From assembly GCF_033115175.1 (NCBI RefSeq), contig NW_026909534.1, forward strand, positions 453,201 through 517,200: DNA of 64,000 nucleotides, given 5' to 3'. Position numbers and translations under genes: made by a program. Under the pieces are notes generated by a model. The model was not told the DNA's origin. It saw nothing but the letters and a program-made list of their open reading frames with translations, and searched no databases. Numbering within the stretch: the first letter of the stretch is position 1; the number at the start of each line of letters is the position of its first letter. The stretch is from Lepus europaeus (Eukaryota; Chordata; Mammalia; Lagomorpha; Leporidae). Positions 12,655 through 23,984 of this stretch are shown here, in pieces.

Positions 12655-12781
12655 CCAAGGAGAAGAGGCTGCTGTAGGTCTCCAGCATCACATCTCTGTA
12701 CAGGGTTTTCTGAGCATTGTTCATGTTCTGCCATTCCTCCCAGGTAAAGTACACAGCCAGGTCTTCAAATGCTATCATCAC
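12655..12781 (-). CDS. KRAB-A box exon of the zinc-finger gene
   Basis: The exon is exactly 127 bp, the canonical KRAB-A exon length. It encodes a box A with [14 protein letters not shown], then [17 protein letters not shown]. Box A recruits the TRIM28 corepressor. The EEW and MLE signatures known to matter for that interaction are present, while the usual DV pair reads DL. The acceptor is TAATGTTACAG (a weak pyrimidine tract) and the donor is TTGG/GTGAGT. It enters in phase 0 and leaves in phase 1, matching the exons on both sides. It is intact and likely functional. Confidence 0.92.
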
Positions 12782-13079
12782 CTGTAACATTACACTTCCA
12801 GTCAACATGTTAACTCTGTCACAAAACAAACACTGACAGTTGTGTATGAATATGAAGGAAAAAGGAAGGATATGGTTTTACATTAGACTTGTTGAGTGTT
12901 TAGAAAGCCACACAGAGCATTCAACAGAGTCAAACCCATTATCTACTGGCTGTGCGAAATGCCCAAGCTGGAGGGAAACAGGAGGTTCAAATCACAAAGG
13001 CCACATCTGTCAAGGGGAATTGCACAGCAGGCTAAAAGAGGGGCAATACTGACTACACCGCAAGGTGGAGGCGCTGGCC

Positions 13080-13410
13080 TATTTTTTAAGATTATTTATT
13101 TGAAAGGCAGACTTACAGAGATTGGGAGAGACAGGGAGACAAAAGGATATATCTTCTATCTACTGTTCATTTCCCAAATGCCCACAATGGCTGGGACTGG
13201 GCCAGGTCAAAGCCAGGAGCCTGGGACTCCGTGGGTCTCCCATATTGATGGAAGGGTCCAAATACTCAAGTCATTTTCACTGCTCTTTCAATCAGATTAG
13301 CAGGGAACTAGATTGGAAGTGGAGCAGCAAGGACTCAAATCCTTTGTTTACATGGGATGTCAGCATTGATAGTGGAGGCTTAGCCTGCTGGATCACAATT
13401 CTGGTGACTA
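13080..13410 (-). repeat. C-type SINE, minus, diverged
   Basis: TTTTTTAAGATTATTTATTT start, GGGAGACAGGGAGAC region, and CTGGATCACAATTCTGGTG as the degraded head. Confidence 0.8.
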
Positions 13411-13659
13411 TTGCAGGTTCTTAAACAAATCTCTAAGCATTTTTCTCAGTGAGTCACAAATGCAGATTGTACTGCAGACATTCCCAGGTTCTCTTTTTGG
13501 GCAAATAATTCCATTGCTTTCACTTTAATTATGTATAATGTTATTTCAAATATTTATCATTTCAATGTTTTGGGCAGTTATTTCAATTGTTTATCAGTAG
13601 AATAATCATAGACAAGGGCAAAAGCTAATTTGTATTCTTTGTCTTACCTGTATTTTCTC

Positions 13660-13945
13660 TCTTACTTAAAAATATTTATTAGCTTGATAGAGCAAAATGT
13701 TGATGTACTGAGAGATAGAGAGCTTTGACACATTAATTCACTTCCTAGATAACCACACCAAACAGAGGTGGGGCAGGACTGAAGCCAGGATTGAGGAATG
13801 GAATCTAGGCCTCCTTCATTAGTGACATCACCATTGCTTCCCCAGGTCTGCATTATCTGGGAGCTAAAAACTAGAGCCAGCATTGGAAATCAAACATAGA
13901 CACTCTGAGGTGGCATCATAAACACTAAGCTAAATGTCTGCCCTG
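13660..13945 (-). repeat. Old minus-strand SINE
   Basis: TTAAAAATATTTATTAGC start, AGAGATAGAGAGC, and CACTAAGCTAAATGTCTGCCC end. Heavily mutated. Confidence 0.6.
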
Positions 13946-14116
13946 TCTTTTAATATATTTTTTTCTCTGACATATTGGAAATGATATGCATGGTATTTTC
14001 CTGGAAATTATTTTCTGTTCATTCCCATTGCAGTTTCACTGATGATTTCTTGCCTTTTATTCTCAATGCTTCTACATACTTCTCCTTAACATTGCCCATT
14101 CAAGAGTCAGTATTGC

Positions 14117-14477
14117 AGACCGGCACTGTGGCTAAACAGGCTAATCCTCCACCTAGCGGTGCCAGCACACCGGGTTCTAGTCTCGGTCGGGGCACTGGAT
14201 TCTGTCCCAGTTGCCCCTCTTCCAGGCCAGCTCTCTGCTGTGGCCCGGGAGTGCAGTGGAGGATGGCCCAAGTCTTTGGGCCCTGCACCCGCAAGGGAGA
14301 CCAGGAGAAGCATCTGGCTCCTGGCTTTGGATCAGCATGTTGCACCAGCCACAGCGCGCTGGCCGCGGCGGCCATTGAAGGGTGAACCAACAGCAAAGGA
14401 AGACCTTTCTCTCTGTCTCTCTCTCTCTCTCACTATCCACTCTGCCTGCCAAATAAATAAATACATAAATAAGCCTC
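14117..14477 (+). repeat. C-type SINE, plus (CTGCCTGTC-tail subtype)
   Basis: ACCGGCACTGTGGCTAAACA head, GTTCTAGTCTCGGTCGGGG B-box region with retained CpGs, GCGCGCTGGCCGCGGCGG, tail CTGCCTGCCAAATAAATAAA. The retained CpGs suggest it is young. Confidence 0.93.
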
Positions 14478-14901
14478 CAGTAGATTCTTCACACATTCCT
14501 TATTCTATTCCAGAATCCAATTCAGCTTCTCAAAGGTATTAAGGACTCCATTACTCTAACAATTCAAAAACAAACTTAACTGATTTGTGTTTTAGCACTA
14601 GGTAACTCTTCCACTTGCGGAATGCTAAGTGTTTACTTCATAGGTAGCACTAAAACACTGCTCAGTACATCATCTACATTTAGACTGTTTCAGACAACAC
14701 GACCCCAAAAATGTAGCATATTGTGCTTAGTTTCAACTCAATTCATGTAACAAATATATATTTTGCTATAGCAACAGAAAGACAAGAGACCAAACTGCAT
14801 TATGATAGATGACAGTAATGATGCATAATTGTGCCAAATTCATCATTCATTTCTGTATATACCATGAGAACAAATTTTATGTTTATTTTTCTATTTTAAA
14901 A
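14478..14901. other. Unique intronic sequence
   Basis: No recognisable exon, RNA or repeat. Inside the KRAB gene's first coding intron. Confidence 0.5.
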
Positions 14902-15230
14902 TTTTTAAAGATTTATTTATTTATTTGAAAGTCAGAGTTACACAGAGAGAGGAGAGGCAGAGAGAGAGAGGTCTTCCATCTGCTGGTTCAGTCCCCAATT
15001 GGCTGCAATGGCTGGAACTGCACCAATCTGAAGCCAGGAACCAGGAGCTTCTTCTGTGCCTCCCACATGGGTTCAGGGGCCCAAGGACCTGGGCCATCTT
15101 CCACTGCTTTCCCAGGCCATAGTAGAGAGCTGGAGAAGAAGTGGAACAGCAGGGTCTCAAACCGGTGCCCATATGGGATGCCAATGCTTTAGACCAGGGC
15201 ATTAACCCACTGAGCCACAGAGCCAGCCCC
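14902..15230 (-). repeat. C-type SINE, minus
   Basis: Full length: AAAGATTTATTTATTTATTTG, GAGAGAGGAGAGGC, ending TGAGCCACAGAGCCAGCCCC. Confidence 0.93.
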
Positions 15231-15260
15231 ATATTTTCCATTTTAATTAACTAGTATACT

Positions 15261-15590
15261 GGGACCAGCACTGTGGCATAGCAGGTAAAGCCACTGCCTT
15301 CAGTGCTGGCATCCCATATTGGTGCCAGTTCAAGTCCCAGTGGCTTTCCTTCCAATCCAGCTCTCTACTATGGCCTGGGAAATCAGTAGAAGATGGCCTA
15401 AGTCCTTGGGCCCCTGGACCCATATGGGAGGTCCAGAAGAAGCTCTTCACTTCTAGCTCTGGATCAGTGCAACTCTGGCCATTGTGGCAAATTGGGGAGT
15501 GAACCAGCAGATGAAAGACTCTCTCTCTCTCTCCCTCTGCCTCTCTGTAACTCTGGCTTTCAAATAAATTTAAAAAAAATCTAAAAAGAA
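15261..15590 (+). repeat. C-type SINE, plus
   Basis: GGGACCAGCACTGTGGCATAG head, TTCAAGTCCCAGTGGC B-box region, CT run and CAAATAAATTTAAAAAAAATC tail. It lies just downstream of the start exon (15680-15736) in the minus-strand sense. Confidence 0.9.
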
Positions 15591-15679
15591 AATAAATAAA
15601 TAAACTAGCATTAAACACCTAAAATAAGTACTGACAAACTGGGGGATAATTAAAAAAAAAAAAAAAAAAAACCACTTAC

Positions 15680-15736
15680 AGGTGATATATTCATTTTCTT
15701 TCCTCTTAGGAACATGTGGAGGACCCAGAATCATAC
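15680..15736 (-). CDS. Start-codon exon of the KRAB zinc-finger gene (coding 15680-15694)
   Basis: A 57-bp candidate exon with a strong acceptor (TTCTCTCCCAG, ending at 15737) and a strong donor (CCT/GTAAGT at 15679). An ATG at 15694-15692 has A at -3 and reads MNISP, then joins phase 0 to the KRAB-A exon ([13 protein letters not shown]). Short leaders of this kind are common in KRAB genes. An upstream ATG at 15734-15732 lies in another frame and would run into a stop inside the KRAB-A exon after about 23 codons, so it is treated as an overlapping uORF. The exon is wedged between two plus-strand SINEs. The assignment rests on splice signals and frame, with no transcript evidence. Confidence 0.7.
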
Positions 15737-15778
15737 CTGGGAGAGAAGGTGAATGACAAGAGTTCAAAGAAAACTCTG

Positions 15779-16107
15779 GAGGCCAACGCTGTGGCATAAT
15801 GGGTAAAGCTGCTGCCTGCAGTGCCAGCATTCCATATGGGTGCTGGTTTGAGTCCTGCCTGCTCAACGTACAATGTAGCTATCTGCTATGTCCTGAGAAA
15901 GCAGTGGAACATGGTCCAAGTCCTTGGGCCCCTACACCTTCATGGGAGACCCAGAAGCTCTTGGGTCTTGGCATTGGATCAGCTCAGCTCCAGCCTTTGC
16001 AGTAATTTGGAGGGTGAGCCAGCAGATAGAAGTGTCTCTCTCTCTCTCTCTCTCTCTCTGCAACTCTTTCAATAAATAAATGAAATCTAAAAAAAAAAAA
16101 AAAAAAC
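15779..16107 (+). repeat. C-type SINE, plus
   Basis: GAGGCCAACGCTGTGGCAT head, (CT)n at 16035-16060, and AATAAATAAATGAAATCT plus A18. Begins 43 bp beyond the acceptor side of the start exon. Confidence 0.9.
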
Positions 16108-16515
16108 CTGTACTTTCCTTCTGCACTGAACAGTGGGAAAAAAAGAATATGATAGAATGCATAAATAACAATAAATACATTAACCAAGAAAATACCAGCT
16201 TTACTGTGGAGGAATAAACCTGTAAAAATGGAAATACATAGGAAAATGCACCCACCTATATTACGTGGCAGAGATTAAACAGAAGTTATCATTGGTTTAA
16301 CGAAAGCATTATCTACAGATTTTTTAAAATAATAGTGTAAAAGTAAAAAGAAATGTTAAGAGTGTTCAAATAAATGATTATCAAAGATAAACATTATGTT
16401 GTTATTAAAGGTTACACTAAATAAAGTTAACAAATACACATAATGTATATTTAATGCAGTGCACTTTACCAGTAATGATTCTAAATAGACCTTTTCCCTT
16501 CACAAATCCCTGGAT
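16108..16515. other. Unique AT-rich sequence
   Basis: Nothing recognised. It would lie in the first intron if the promoter at 56-57 kb belongs to this gene. Confidence 0.45.
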
Positions 16516-16762
16516 GGGGGCTGGCAATGTGGCCTAGTGGGTTAAGCTGCTGCTGCAAACAGCATCCCATATAGGCACTAGTTTGATTGCCAGCTGCTCC
16601 ACTTCTGATCCAGCTTTCTGCTATGGCCTGGGAAAGCAGTAGAAGATGGCCCAAGTCCTTTGGCCACTGTACCCATGTGGGAGCTCCTAGATCCTGGCTT
16701 TGGATTGGCACAACTCTGCCATTGCAGCAAACTGGGGAGTGAACCATTAGATGGAAGATCGA

Positions 16763-16793
<31 letters not shown>

Positions 16794-16846
16794 CCCTCTC
16801 TCTGTGTGTAACTCTTTAAAAAAAATAAATCTTTTAAAAAAAGACC
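16516..16846 (+). repeat. C-type SINE, plus
   Basis: GGGGGCTGGCAATGTGGCC head, (CT)n at 16764-16788, AAATAAATCTTTTAAAAAAAG tail. A LINE-1 inserted directly behind its A tail. Confidence 0.9.
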
Positions 16847-16850
16847 CTGA

Positions 16851-19062
16851 GAAAAAATATTTGCAAACTATACTACAGATAAAGGGTTGATAACCAGAAT
16901 CTACAAAGAAATCAAGAAAATCCACAACAACAAAACAAACAACCCACTTAAGAGATGGGCCAAGGACCTCAAGAGACATTTTTTGAAAGAGGAAATCCAA
17001 CTGGCCAACAGACACATGAAAAAATGTTCAAGATCACTAGCAATCAGAGAAATGCAAATCAAAACCACAATGAGGTTTCACCTCACCCAGGTGAAAATGG
17101 CTCACATTCAGAAATCTACCAACAACAGATGCTGGAGAGGATGTGGGGAAAAAGGGACACTAACCCACTGTTGGTGGGAATGCAAACTGGTTAAGCCACT
17201 ATGGAAATCACTCTGGAGATTCCTCAGAAACCTGAAAATAACCCTACCATACAACCCAGCCATCCCACTCCTTGGAATTTACCCAAAGGAACTTAATTTG
17301 GCTAATGAAAAAAGCCATCTGCACATTAATGTTTCTTGCAGCTCAATTCACAATAGCTAAGACCTGGAACCAACCCAAATGCCCATCAACAGTTGGCTGG
17401 ATAAAGAAATTATGGGACATGTACGCCATAGAATACTATACAGCAGTAAGAAACAATGAAACCCGGTCATTTGCAACAAGATGAAGGAATCTGGAAAACA
17501 TCATGCTGAGTGAATTAAGCCAGTCCCAAAGAGACAAATTTCATTTGTTTTCCCTGAGCATCAAAGGGGAAACCTCTTGAAGTGAAATGGACACTATAAA
17601 AAACAATGACCTGATCAGCTCTTGTCCTGACTCTAGATGTACAATGTAATACTTAATGCTTTTTAGTATTTGTTGTTCTTGTTGTTGTTGTTCTAGTACT
17701 AGTGGTTGAACTCTGTAATTAACACACAATTATTCTTAGGTGGTTAAATTTTAACTGAAAAGTGATCCCTGTTAAATTTCAGAGTGGAAAAAGAGAGGGA
17801 GGAGATGTACAATTGGGGACATACGCAATCGGACTTGCCCCAAATGGCGGAGTTAGAAATGTGCCAGGGGATTCCAATACAATCCCATCAAGGTGGCATG
17901 TACCAATGCCATCTCACTAGTCCAAGTGATCAATTTCAGTTACCAATTGATGGCTCTGATAGGTCCAAGAGTCAAAGGGATCACACAAACAAGACAAGTG
18001 TCTGCTAATACTAACTGATAGAATCAAAAAGGGAAAAAACGATCCAACATGGGAAGCGGGATACACAGCACACTCATAGAATGGCAGATGTCCTAAGCAA
18101 CACTCTGGCCTCAGAATCAGCCATTAAGGCATTCGGATCTGGCTGAAGAGCCCATGAGAGTATTGTAGGCATGGAAAGCCAAGATACCATGGAAAAGAAA
18201 AAAAAAGAAGAAGAAGACCTAAATCAAAGATCTCTGTGAGTATGATCCCAGTGGAAAGAACGGGGCCATCAAAGAAGGAGGTACCTTTCTCTGAAGGGAG
18301 GAGAGAACTTCCACTTTGACTGTGACCCTATCGGAACAAGATCAAAGTCAGCGAAATCTAAAGGCTTCCATAGCCCTGGCAACTCATGACTAGAGCCTAG
18401 GGAGATTACTGAAGCCATGAACAGGAGTGTCAAATTGTTAAATCAGCAACAGGAGTCACTGTGGACTTACATCCCATGTGGGATCTTTCCTTAATGTGTT
18501 GTCCAATGTGAAGTGATGCTATAACTAGTACTGAAACAGTATTTTTACAGTTTGTGTTTCTGCGTGGGTACAAACTGATGAGATCTTTACTAATTATATA
18601 CAAAATCAATCTTCTGTATATAAAGATAATTGGAAATGAAAAAAAAAACCTGGTGTGAAATTGGAAATGGCATAGAAAATTAATTATTTTTTTAAAAAAA
18701 ATATTATGTAGGATCTCTGTCTTTAATGTGCTGTACACTGTTATTTAAAGCTATAACTAGTACTCCAACACTATTTTTCTCACTTTGTGTTGCTATATGG
18801 GGGAAAACTATTGAAGTTTTTACCTAATATATACTAAACTGATCTTCTGTATATAAAGAGAATTGAAAATGAATCTTGATGTGAATGGAAGAGGAGAGGG
18901 ATTGGGAAAGTGGAGGGTTGCGGGTGGGAGGGAAGTTATGGGAAGGGGGAAGCCATTGTAACCCATGAGCTGTACTTTGGAAATTTATATTCATTAAATA
19001 AAAGTTTAATAAATGAAAAAAAAAGGTCATATATATAAATATATACAATGTAAAAAAAAAAA
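16851..19062 (+). mobile_element. LINE-1, 5'-truncated, with target-site duplication
   Basis: Starts within ORF2 (matches the copy near 29466, ATATTTGCAAACTATACTAC). The ORF2 tail frame 16887-17360 is open, then shifts frame to 17272-17484. The 3' UTR follows with both modules (18470-18650 and 18715-18870), the G-rich tract and an A tail. AAAAGACCCTGA occurs just before it (about 16839-16850) and just after it (about 19063), consistent with a LINE-1 target-site duplication. Confidence 0.9.
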
Positions 19063-19133
19063 AAAGACCCTGAATTTCACTTGACTTACCCCATGACATA
19101 CCAGTAAATGTGATAGAATTATACAATTTGTTA

Positions 19134-19229
19134 AAAGATTTATTTATTTGAAAGAGTTACACAAAGAGAAAAGGAGAGGCAGAGAAAAAGAGAGAGAGAG
19201 AGAGGAGAGAGGAGAGAGGGGGAGAGGGA

Positions 19230-19267
<38 letters not shown>

Positions 19268-19556
19268 GAGGGGGGGAGAGGAAAGGAGAAAGAGAGGTCT
19301 TTGAACTGCAGGTTCACTCTCCACATGGCTGCAATGGCTGGAGCTGTGTAGATCCAAAGATATGAGCCAGGAGCTTCTTCCAGGTCTCCCTCAAGGGAGC
19401 AGGGGCCAAAGGACTTGGACCATCTTCTACTGTTTTCCCAGGCCATAGCAAAGAGCTAGATCAGAAGTGGAGCAGCCGAGTCTCTAACTGACACCCATAT
19501 GAGATGCTGGCACTGTAGGTGGTGGCTTTACCTGCTATGCCACAGAACCAGCCCCA
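19134..19556 (-). repeat. C-type SINE, minus, with expanded (GA)n
   Basis: TTAAAAGATTTATTTATTTG start and GCCACAGAACCAGCCCC end. The purine block is expanded to about 110 bp of GA/GGA repeats (19185-19295). Confidence 0.9.
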
Positions 19557-19658
19557 GAAATAGATAATTTGTAAAGTATTTGCCTTCTCATATTTTCTTT
19601 TTCTGACAGTTATCTTCTGAAAAACCCTGGGGCCTGCCTATTGAAGAGATAGTATGTA

Positions 19659-19988
19659 GGCTGGCGCCACAGCTCACTAGGCTAATCCTCCACCTGCAAC
19701 ACTAGCACTCTGCATTCTAGTCCAGGTTGGGGCACTGGTTCTGTTCCAGTTGCTCCCCTTCCAGTCCAGCTCTCAGCTGTGGCCTGGGAAGGCAATGGAG
19801 GATGGCCCAAGTGCTTGGGCCCTGCACCCACATGGGAGACCAGGAGGAAGCACCTGGCTCCTAGCTTTGGATCGGCACAGAATGCCGGCCATAGTGGCCA
19901 CTTGGGGGGTGAACCACTGGAAGGAAGACATTTCTCTCTGTCTCTCTCTCTCACTAACTCTGCCTGTCAAAAAAAATAAATAAAAAAG
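19659..19988 (+). repeat. C-type SINE, plus (CTGCCTGTC-tail subtype)
   Basis: GGCTGGCGCCACAGCTCAC head, TTCTAGTCCAGGTTGGGGC, ACTCTGCCTGTC and an A-rich tail. Confidence 0.92.
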
Positions 19989-20290
19989 ATAATATGTAGC
20001 CAAGATTCACCACAAACCCCAGACACTTAAGTGAAGCCTCAGTGAGTTCCCCAAATGACTAAACTCTCATTTCTGCTCCTGGACTGATCATAGGAACTGC
20101 CCAGCTGAGTGCAGCCCATAACTCAGAGTCAGAACTCCAAATCAAATGGCTATTTGTTAAGCCATTGTGTTTTCTGATTTGTCCTACATCAAATGCTGAT
20201 ATATAGCAGTAAGTATGGCAGAAAGTTGAATTACATGCAAACTACAATGCATACAACTTCAAAATTTCATTTAGAAGTTCCCATAAAACA
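19989..20290. other. Unique sequence
   Basis: No recognisable feature. Confidence 0.4.
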
Positions 20291-20605
20291 GGGCCAGCAT
20301 TGTCACATAGCAAGTAAATCTGCCATCTGCAATACAAGCACCCCATATGAGCACTGGTTCATGTTCTGACTGTTCTGCTTTTGATCCAGCTTCCTGCTGA
20401 TGGCCTGAGAAAAGCAACGAAAGACGATCCAAATACTTGGGCAAATGCTACCAATGTGAGAGACCCAGATGAAGATGTTGGTTCCTTGCCTCATTCTGTC
20501 CCGGCCCTGCTCAATGCGGCCATCTGTGATGTGAACAAGCAGAAGGAAGATCTCTCTGGTTCTCTCCTCTATATACAATATTTTCAAATAAACTTTTTAA
20601 AAACT
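20291..20605 (+). repeat. C-type SINE, plus, diverged
   Basis: CAGGGCCAGCATTGTCACATAGC head and CAAATAAACTTTTTAAAAAC tail. The (CT)n is almost lost. Confidence 0.8.
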
Positions 20606-20955
20606 TAGAAAAAATCTGCTATAAACACAATCTTTGCCTATCAATTAGACCTTAGAAAAGCTGTTAATACTAAAAAAAAAAAAAAAAAAAAAAAAGTCCT
20701 GAGATTCACACAAATAAATTATCTGGAGACCATAAGATTGGTTTTCACATTTCAGCTTATATATGGTCATTGTGTACTTTGAGTTTATATTTTAAGAAGC
20801 TTATTATCACATGAAATCTAATTTAATATAATTTTACTATCTCAGAAACCAAGATAAAGGTTCACAGTAATTTTCTGTAGCTGCATGTATACTGCATATT
20901 GTTCAAGAAGAATGACTGAAAGGGGGAATATTTTTATGATATCCTTTTTGTTTTT

Positions 20956-21004
20956 CTTAAAGATTTATTTATTTGAAAGTCAAAGTTACACAGAGAGAGG
21001 AGAG

Positions 21005-21048
<44 letters not shown>

Positions 21049-21306
21049 CTTCCATCCGATGGCTCACTCTGCAAATGGCAGCAATGGCCAGAGCTGCACC
21101 AACTAACGCCAGGACCCAGGAGCTTCGTGCAGGTCTCCCACATGGGTGCAGGGACCCAGGGACTTGGACGATCTTCTACTGCTTTTCCAGGCCATAGCAG
21201 AGAGCTGGATCAAAAGTGGAGCAGCTGAGTCTTGAACCCATGCCAATATGGGATGTGGGCACTTCAGGCCAGGGCATTAACCTACTGTGCCACAGCACCA
21301 GCCTCA
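20956..21306 (-). repeat. C-type SINE, minus, with (GA)n
   Basis: TCTTAAAGATTTATTTATTTG start, a pure (GA)18-like run at 21008-21046, GTGCCACAGCACCAGCCTC end. Confidence 0.92.
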
Positions 21307-21534
21307 TGATATGCTTTTTGAAGTCACACACTCCAAATATAGCATTAGTAGCAAAAGGGAAGACATGCTCATGAAAGTTTTCTAAAGCAGTACTGTTTGA
21401 ACTGGTGACAATTTCTGAAATGGATCTGAAAAATAAATGTTTTTTTAATTAAGTGTGGCAAGATAGAGAACATTAGACAGAAGTTACAGTGCCAGGTATT
21501 TACAAATCATGTGACACTACACAAAGCAATTTCC

Positions 21535-22787
21535 GTGATCCCTGTTAAATATAACAGTGGGAAAAATAGAGGGAGGAGATGTACAATTGGGGACATGCTC
21601 AATCGGACTTGCCCAAAATGGTGGAGTTAGAAACGTGCCAGGGGATTCCAATACAATCCCATCAAGGTGGCATGTACCAATGCCATCTCACTAGTCCAAG
21701 TGATCAATTTCAGTGAACAACTGATCACACTGATAGGTCGAAGAGTCAAAGGGATCACACAAACAAGACTAGTGTCTGCTAATACTAACTGATAGAATCA
21801 TAAAAGGAAAAAACGATCCAACATGGGAAGTGGGATACACAGCACACTCATAGAATGGCAGATGTCCAAAACAGAACTCTGGCCTCAGAATCAGCCCTTA
21901 AGACATTCGGATCTGGCTGAAGAGCCCATGAGATTATTGTAGGCATGGAAAGCCAAGACACACTGGCAAAAAAAAAGAAGAAGAAGAAGACCTAAATGAA
22001 AGCTCTCTGTGAGTGAGATCCCAGTGGAAAGAATGGGGCCATCAAAGAAGGAAGTACTTTTCTCTGAAGGGAGGAGAGAACTTCCACTTTGACTATGACC
22101 CTGTCGGAATAAGATCAAATTTGGTGAACCCTAAAGGCTTCCATAGCCTTGGCAGCTCATGACTAGAGCCTAGGGAGATTACTGACACCATAAACAAGAG
22201 TGTCAAATTGTTAAGTCAACAACAGGAATCACTGTGTACTTATGTCTCATGTGGGATCTGTCCTTAATGTGTTGTCCAATGTGAAGTGATGCTGTAACTA
22301 GTACTAAAACAGTATTTTTACACTTTGTGTTTCTGTGTGGGTGCAAATTGATGAAATCTTTACTTAGCATATACTGAATCGATCTTCTATATATAAAGAT
22401 AATTGAAAATGAAAAAAAAAAAACAACCTGGTGTTAAATTGGAAATTGCATACAAAAGTAATCAATTTTTAAAAAATATCATGTAGGATCTCTGTCTTTA
22501 ATGTGCTGTACACTCTTATTTAATGCTATAACTAGTACTCCAACAGTATTTTTTCACTTTGTGTTGCTATGGGGGGGCAAACTGTTGAAATCTTTGCTTA
22601 ATATATACTAAACTGATCTTCTGTATATAAAGAGAATTGAAAATGAATCTTGATGTGAATGGAAGGGGAGAGGGATTGGGAAAGGGGAGGGTTGCGGGTG
22701 GGAGGGAAGTTATTGGGGGGAGTCATTGTAATCCATAAGCTGTACTTTGGAAATTTATATTCATTAAATAAAAGTTTAAAAAAAAAA
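21535..22787 (+). mobile_element. LINE-1 3' UTR, 5'-truncated
   Basis: Starts in the 3' UTR (ATCCCTGTTAAATATAACAG, then GGAGGAGATGTACAATTGGGG) and runs through both UTR modules and the G-rich tract to ATTAAATAAAAGTTTAAAAA. No coding part. It ends about 100 bp before the LINE-1 that starts at 22889. Confidence 0.88.
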
Positions 22788-22873
22788 GCACTTTTCTCCT
22801 GAAAAACAATTTGTTTCATCTTTTTTACAGAGATACTGGCAAAACTTCCTTGAGCTACCAGGAAGGACTATTA

Positions 22874-22888
22874 GAATACAGGGGGCAG
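22874..22888 (+). repeat. Target-site duplication of the full-length LINE-1, left copy
   Basis: GAATACAGGGGGCAG, repeated exactly at 31407-31421 behind the LINE-1 A-rich end. Confidence 0.88.
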
Positions 22889-23984
22889 GAGTCCTCCAAG
22901 ATGGTGGAATAGGAAGGGAGCACACTGATAGTCTGGGAAAAGATAGTTTAATAAAAGTGGAGATACTGTAGTTTCAGGGAAGAGTTAGGGAAAAAAACTG
23001 CAGAAGAAACTCTTCTGGAACTAGTGGGACATAGTGGATCTATGTGGAGGGCATGGGTGCCCACAGATTGGGACCCCAGCTGCCGAGTCCACACAGCAGC
23101 ACTGGAAAGGGAGGTGAGGCAAAGCCTCAGTAGCCCAAGACACAGGTGGGGAAGTGGCAGTAAGAGCCTAGAGAGAACGAGGTTTGAAGCCCTGTGGGGG
23201 AAAGTCCAACAGGCTAACTAGAAGAGAGAAGAAAAAAAAAATATATAAAAAATAAAATAAAAGGGACCCGTATGGATACGATTCTCTCCACTCACCTTAT
23301 AAAGGCAAGCAAGACAAAGAGCAGGCACCATTTTGGACATACATAAAAGCTGCACCACCTCAGGGCTGCACCCACCCTCAAATAAGCAGAAAAACCTGAC
23401 TCTGGTGGGGAGAAATAACAGGAGGCTAGGACCTAGTGAAAAGTGGAGCTTATGAACTGTGACTGAAAAAAAAAAAAAAAAACCTGAAGGTGTATGAGAG
23501 AATTCATGGAGTGCCTGAGAGTGAGTACTCTCAGGAAATGCCTCAAACTTGGTAACCTTAGCAAGCTGGTGGGAGATTGAAGGGGAAACTGAGCTTACAC
23601 TGAGGACTGCACAGACCCTTTGTGTGGTCCTTGGGGTAGAGCAGACGAATATAATACCCACAGGGGGCAGAGCTCAGACACTGACTGCCTTCAATTCTGC
23701 TCAGCTGGGCAGAATTAATCCCTTCTGAATCAAAAAAAAAAAAAAAAGAGAGAGAGAGAAAGAAAGAGAGAAAATTGAAAATTTACCATGCCTTACCTGG
23801 GTGTGTCACCCTTAACACTGAAGAACCAAACAGAGCTCTCTGGCCACACCCATCACAAACCTCTAAGGATCCATCAAAAGCAGACAGTCCGCTTAATCAA
23901 GTCATAGTATCACGAGAAAAATCACCACATCAAAAAAAAAAAAAAAAAGAAACCAAATAATATATCCACACTACCAAGCAACAA

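Larger units (their letters stand above)
12782..15679 (-). other. Intron between start exon and KRAB-A exon
   Basis: About 2.9 kb bounded by GTAAGT at 15679 and TTACAG ending at 12782. It contains five SINE copies or fragments. The unique stretch 14478-14901 shows nothing recognisable. Confidence 0.65.

Noticed and set aside
14100..14542. Several overlapping frames of 90-136 codons on both strands
   Set aside because: All lie in one C-type SINE. Equivalent frames recur in the other SINE copies at 33208-33639, 43906-44217, 46118-46403 and 53018-53409.
15666..15738. The first ATG in the start exon (15734-15732) as the true protein start
   Set aside because: It is out of frame with the KRAB-A exon and meets a stop there. 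The second ATG (15694-15692) gives an open 777-codon frame.
19148..19446. Arg/Glu-rich and Ser/Leu-rich frames
   Set aside because: Translation of the expanded (GA)n of a SINE. The same applies to 33254-33626 and 20934-21143.
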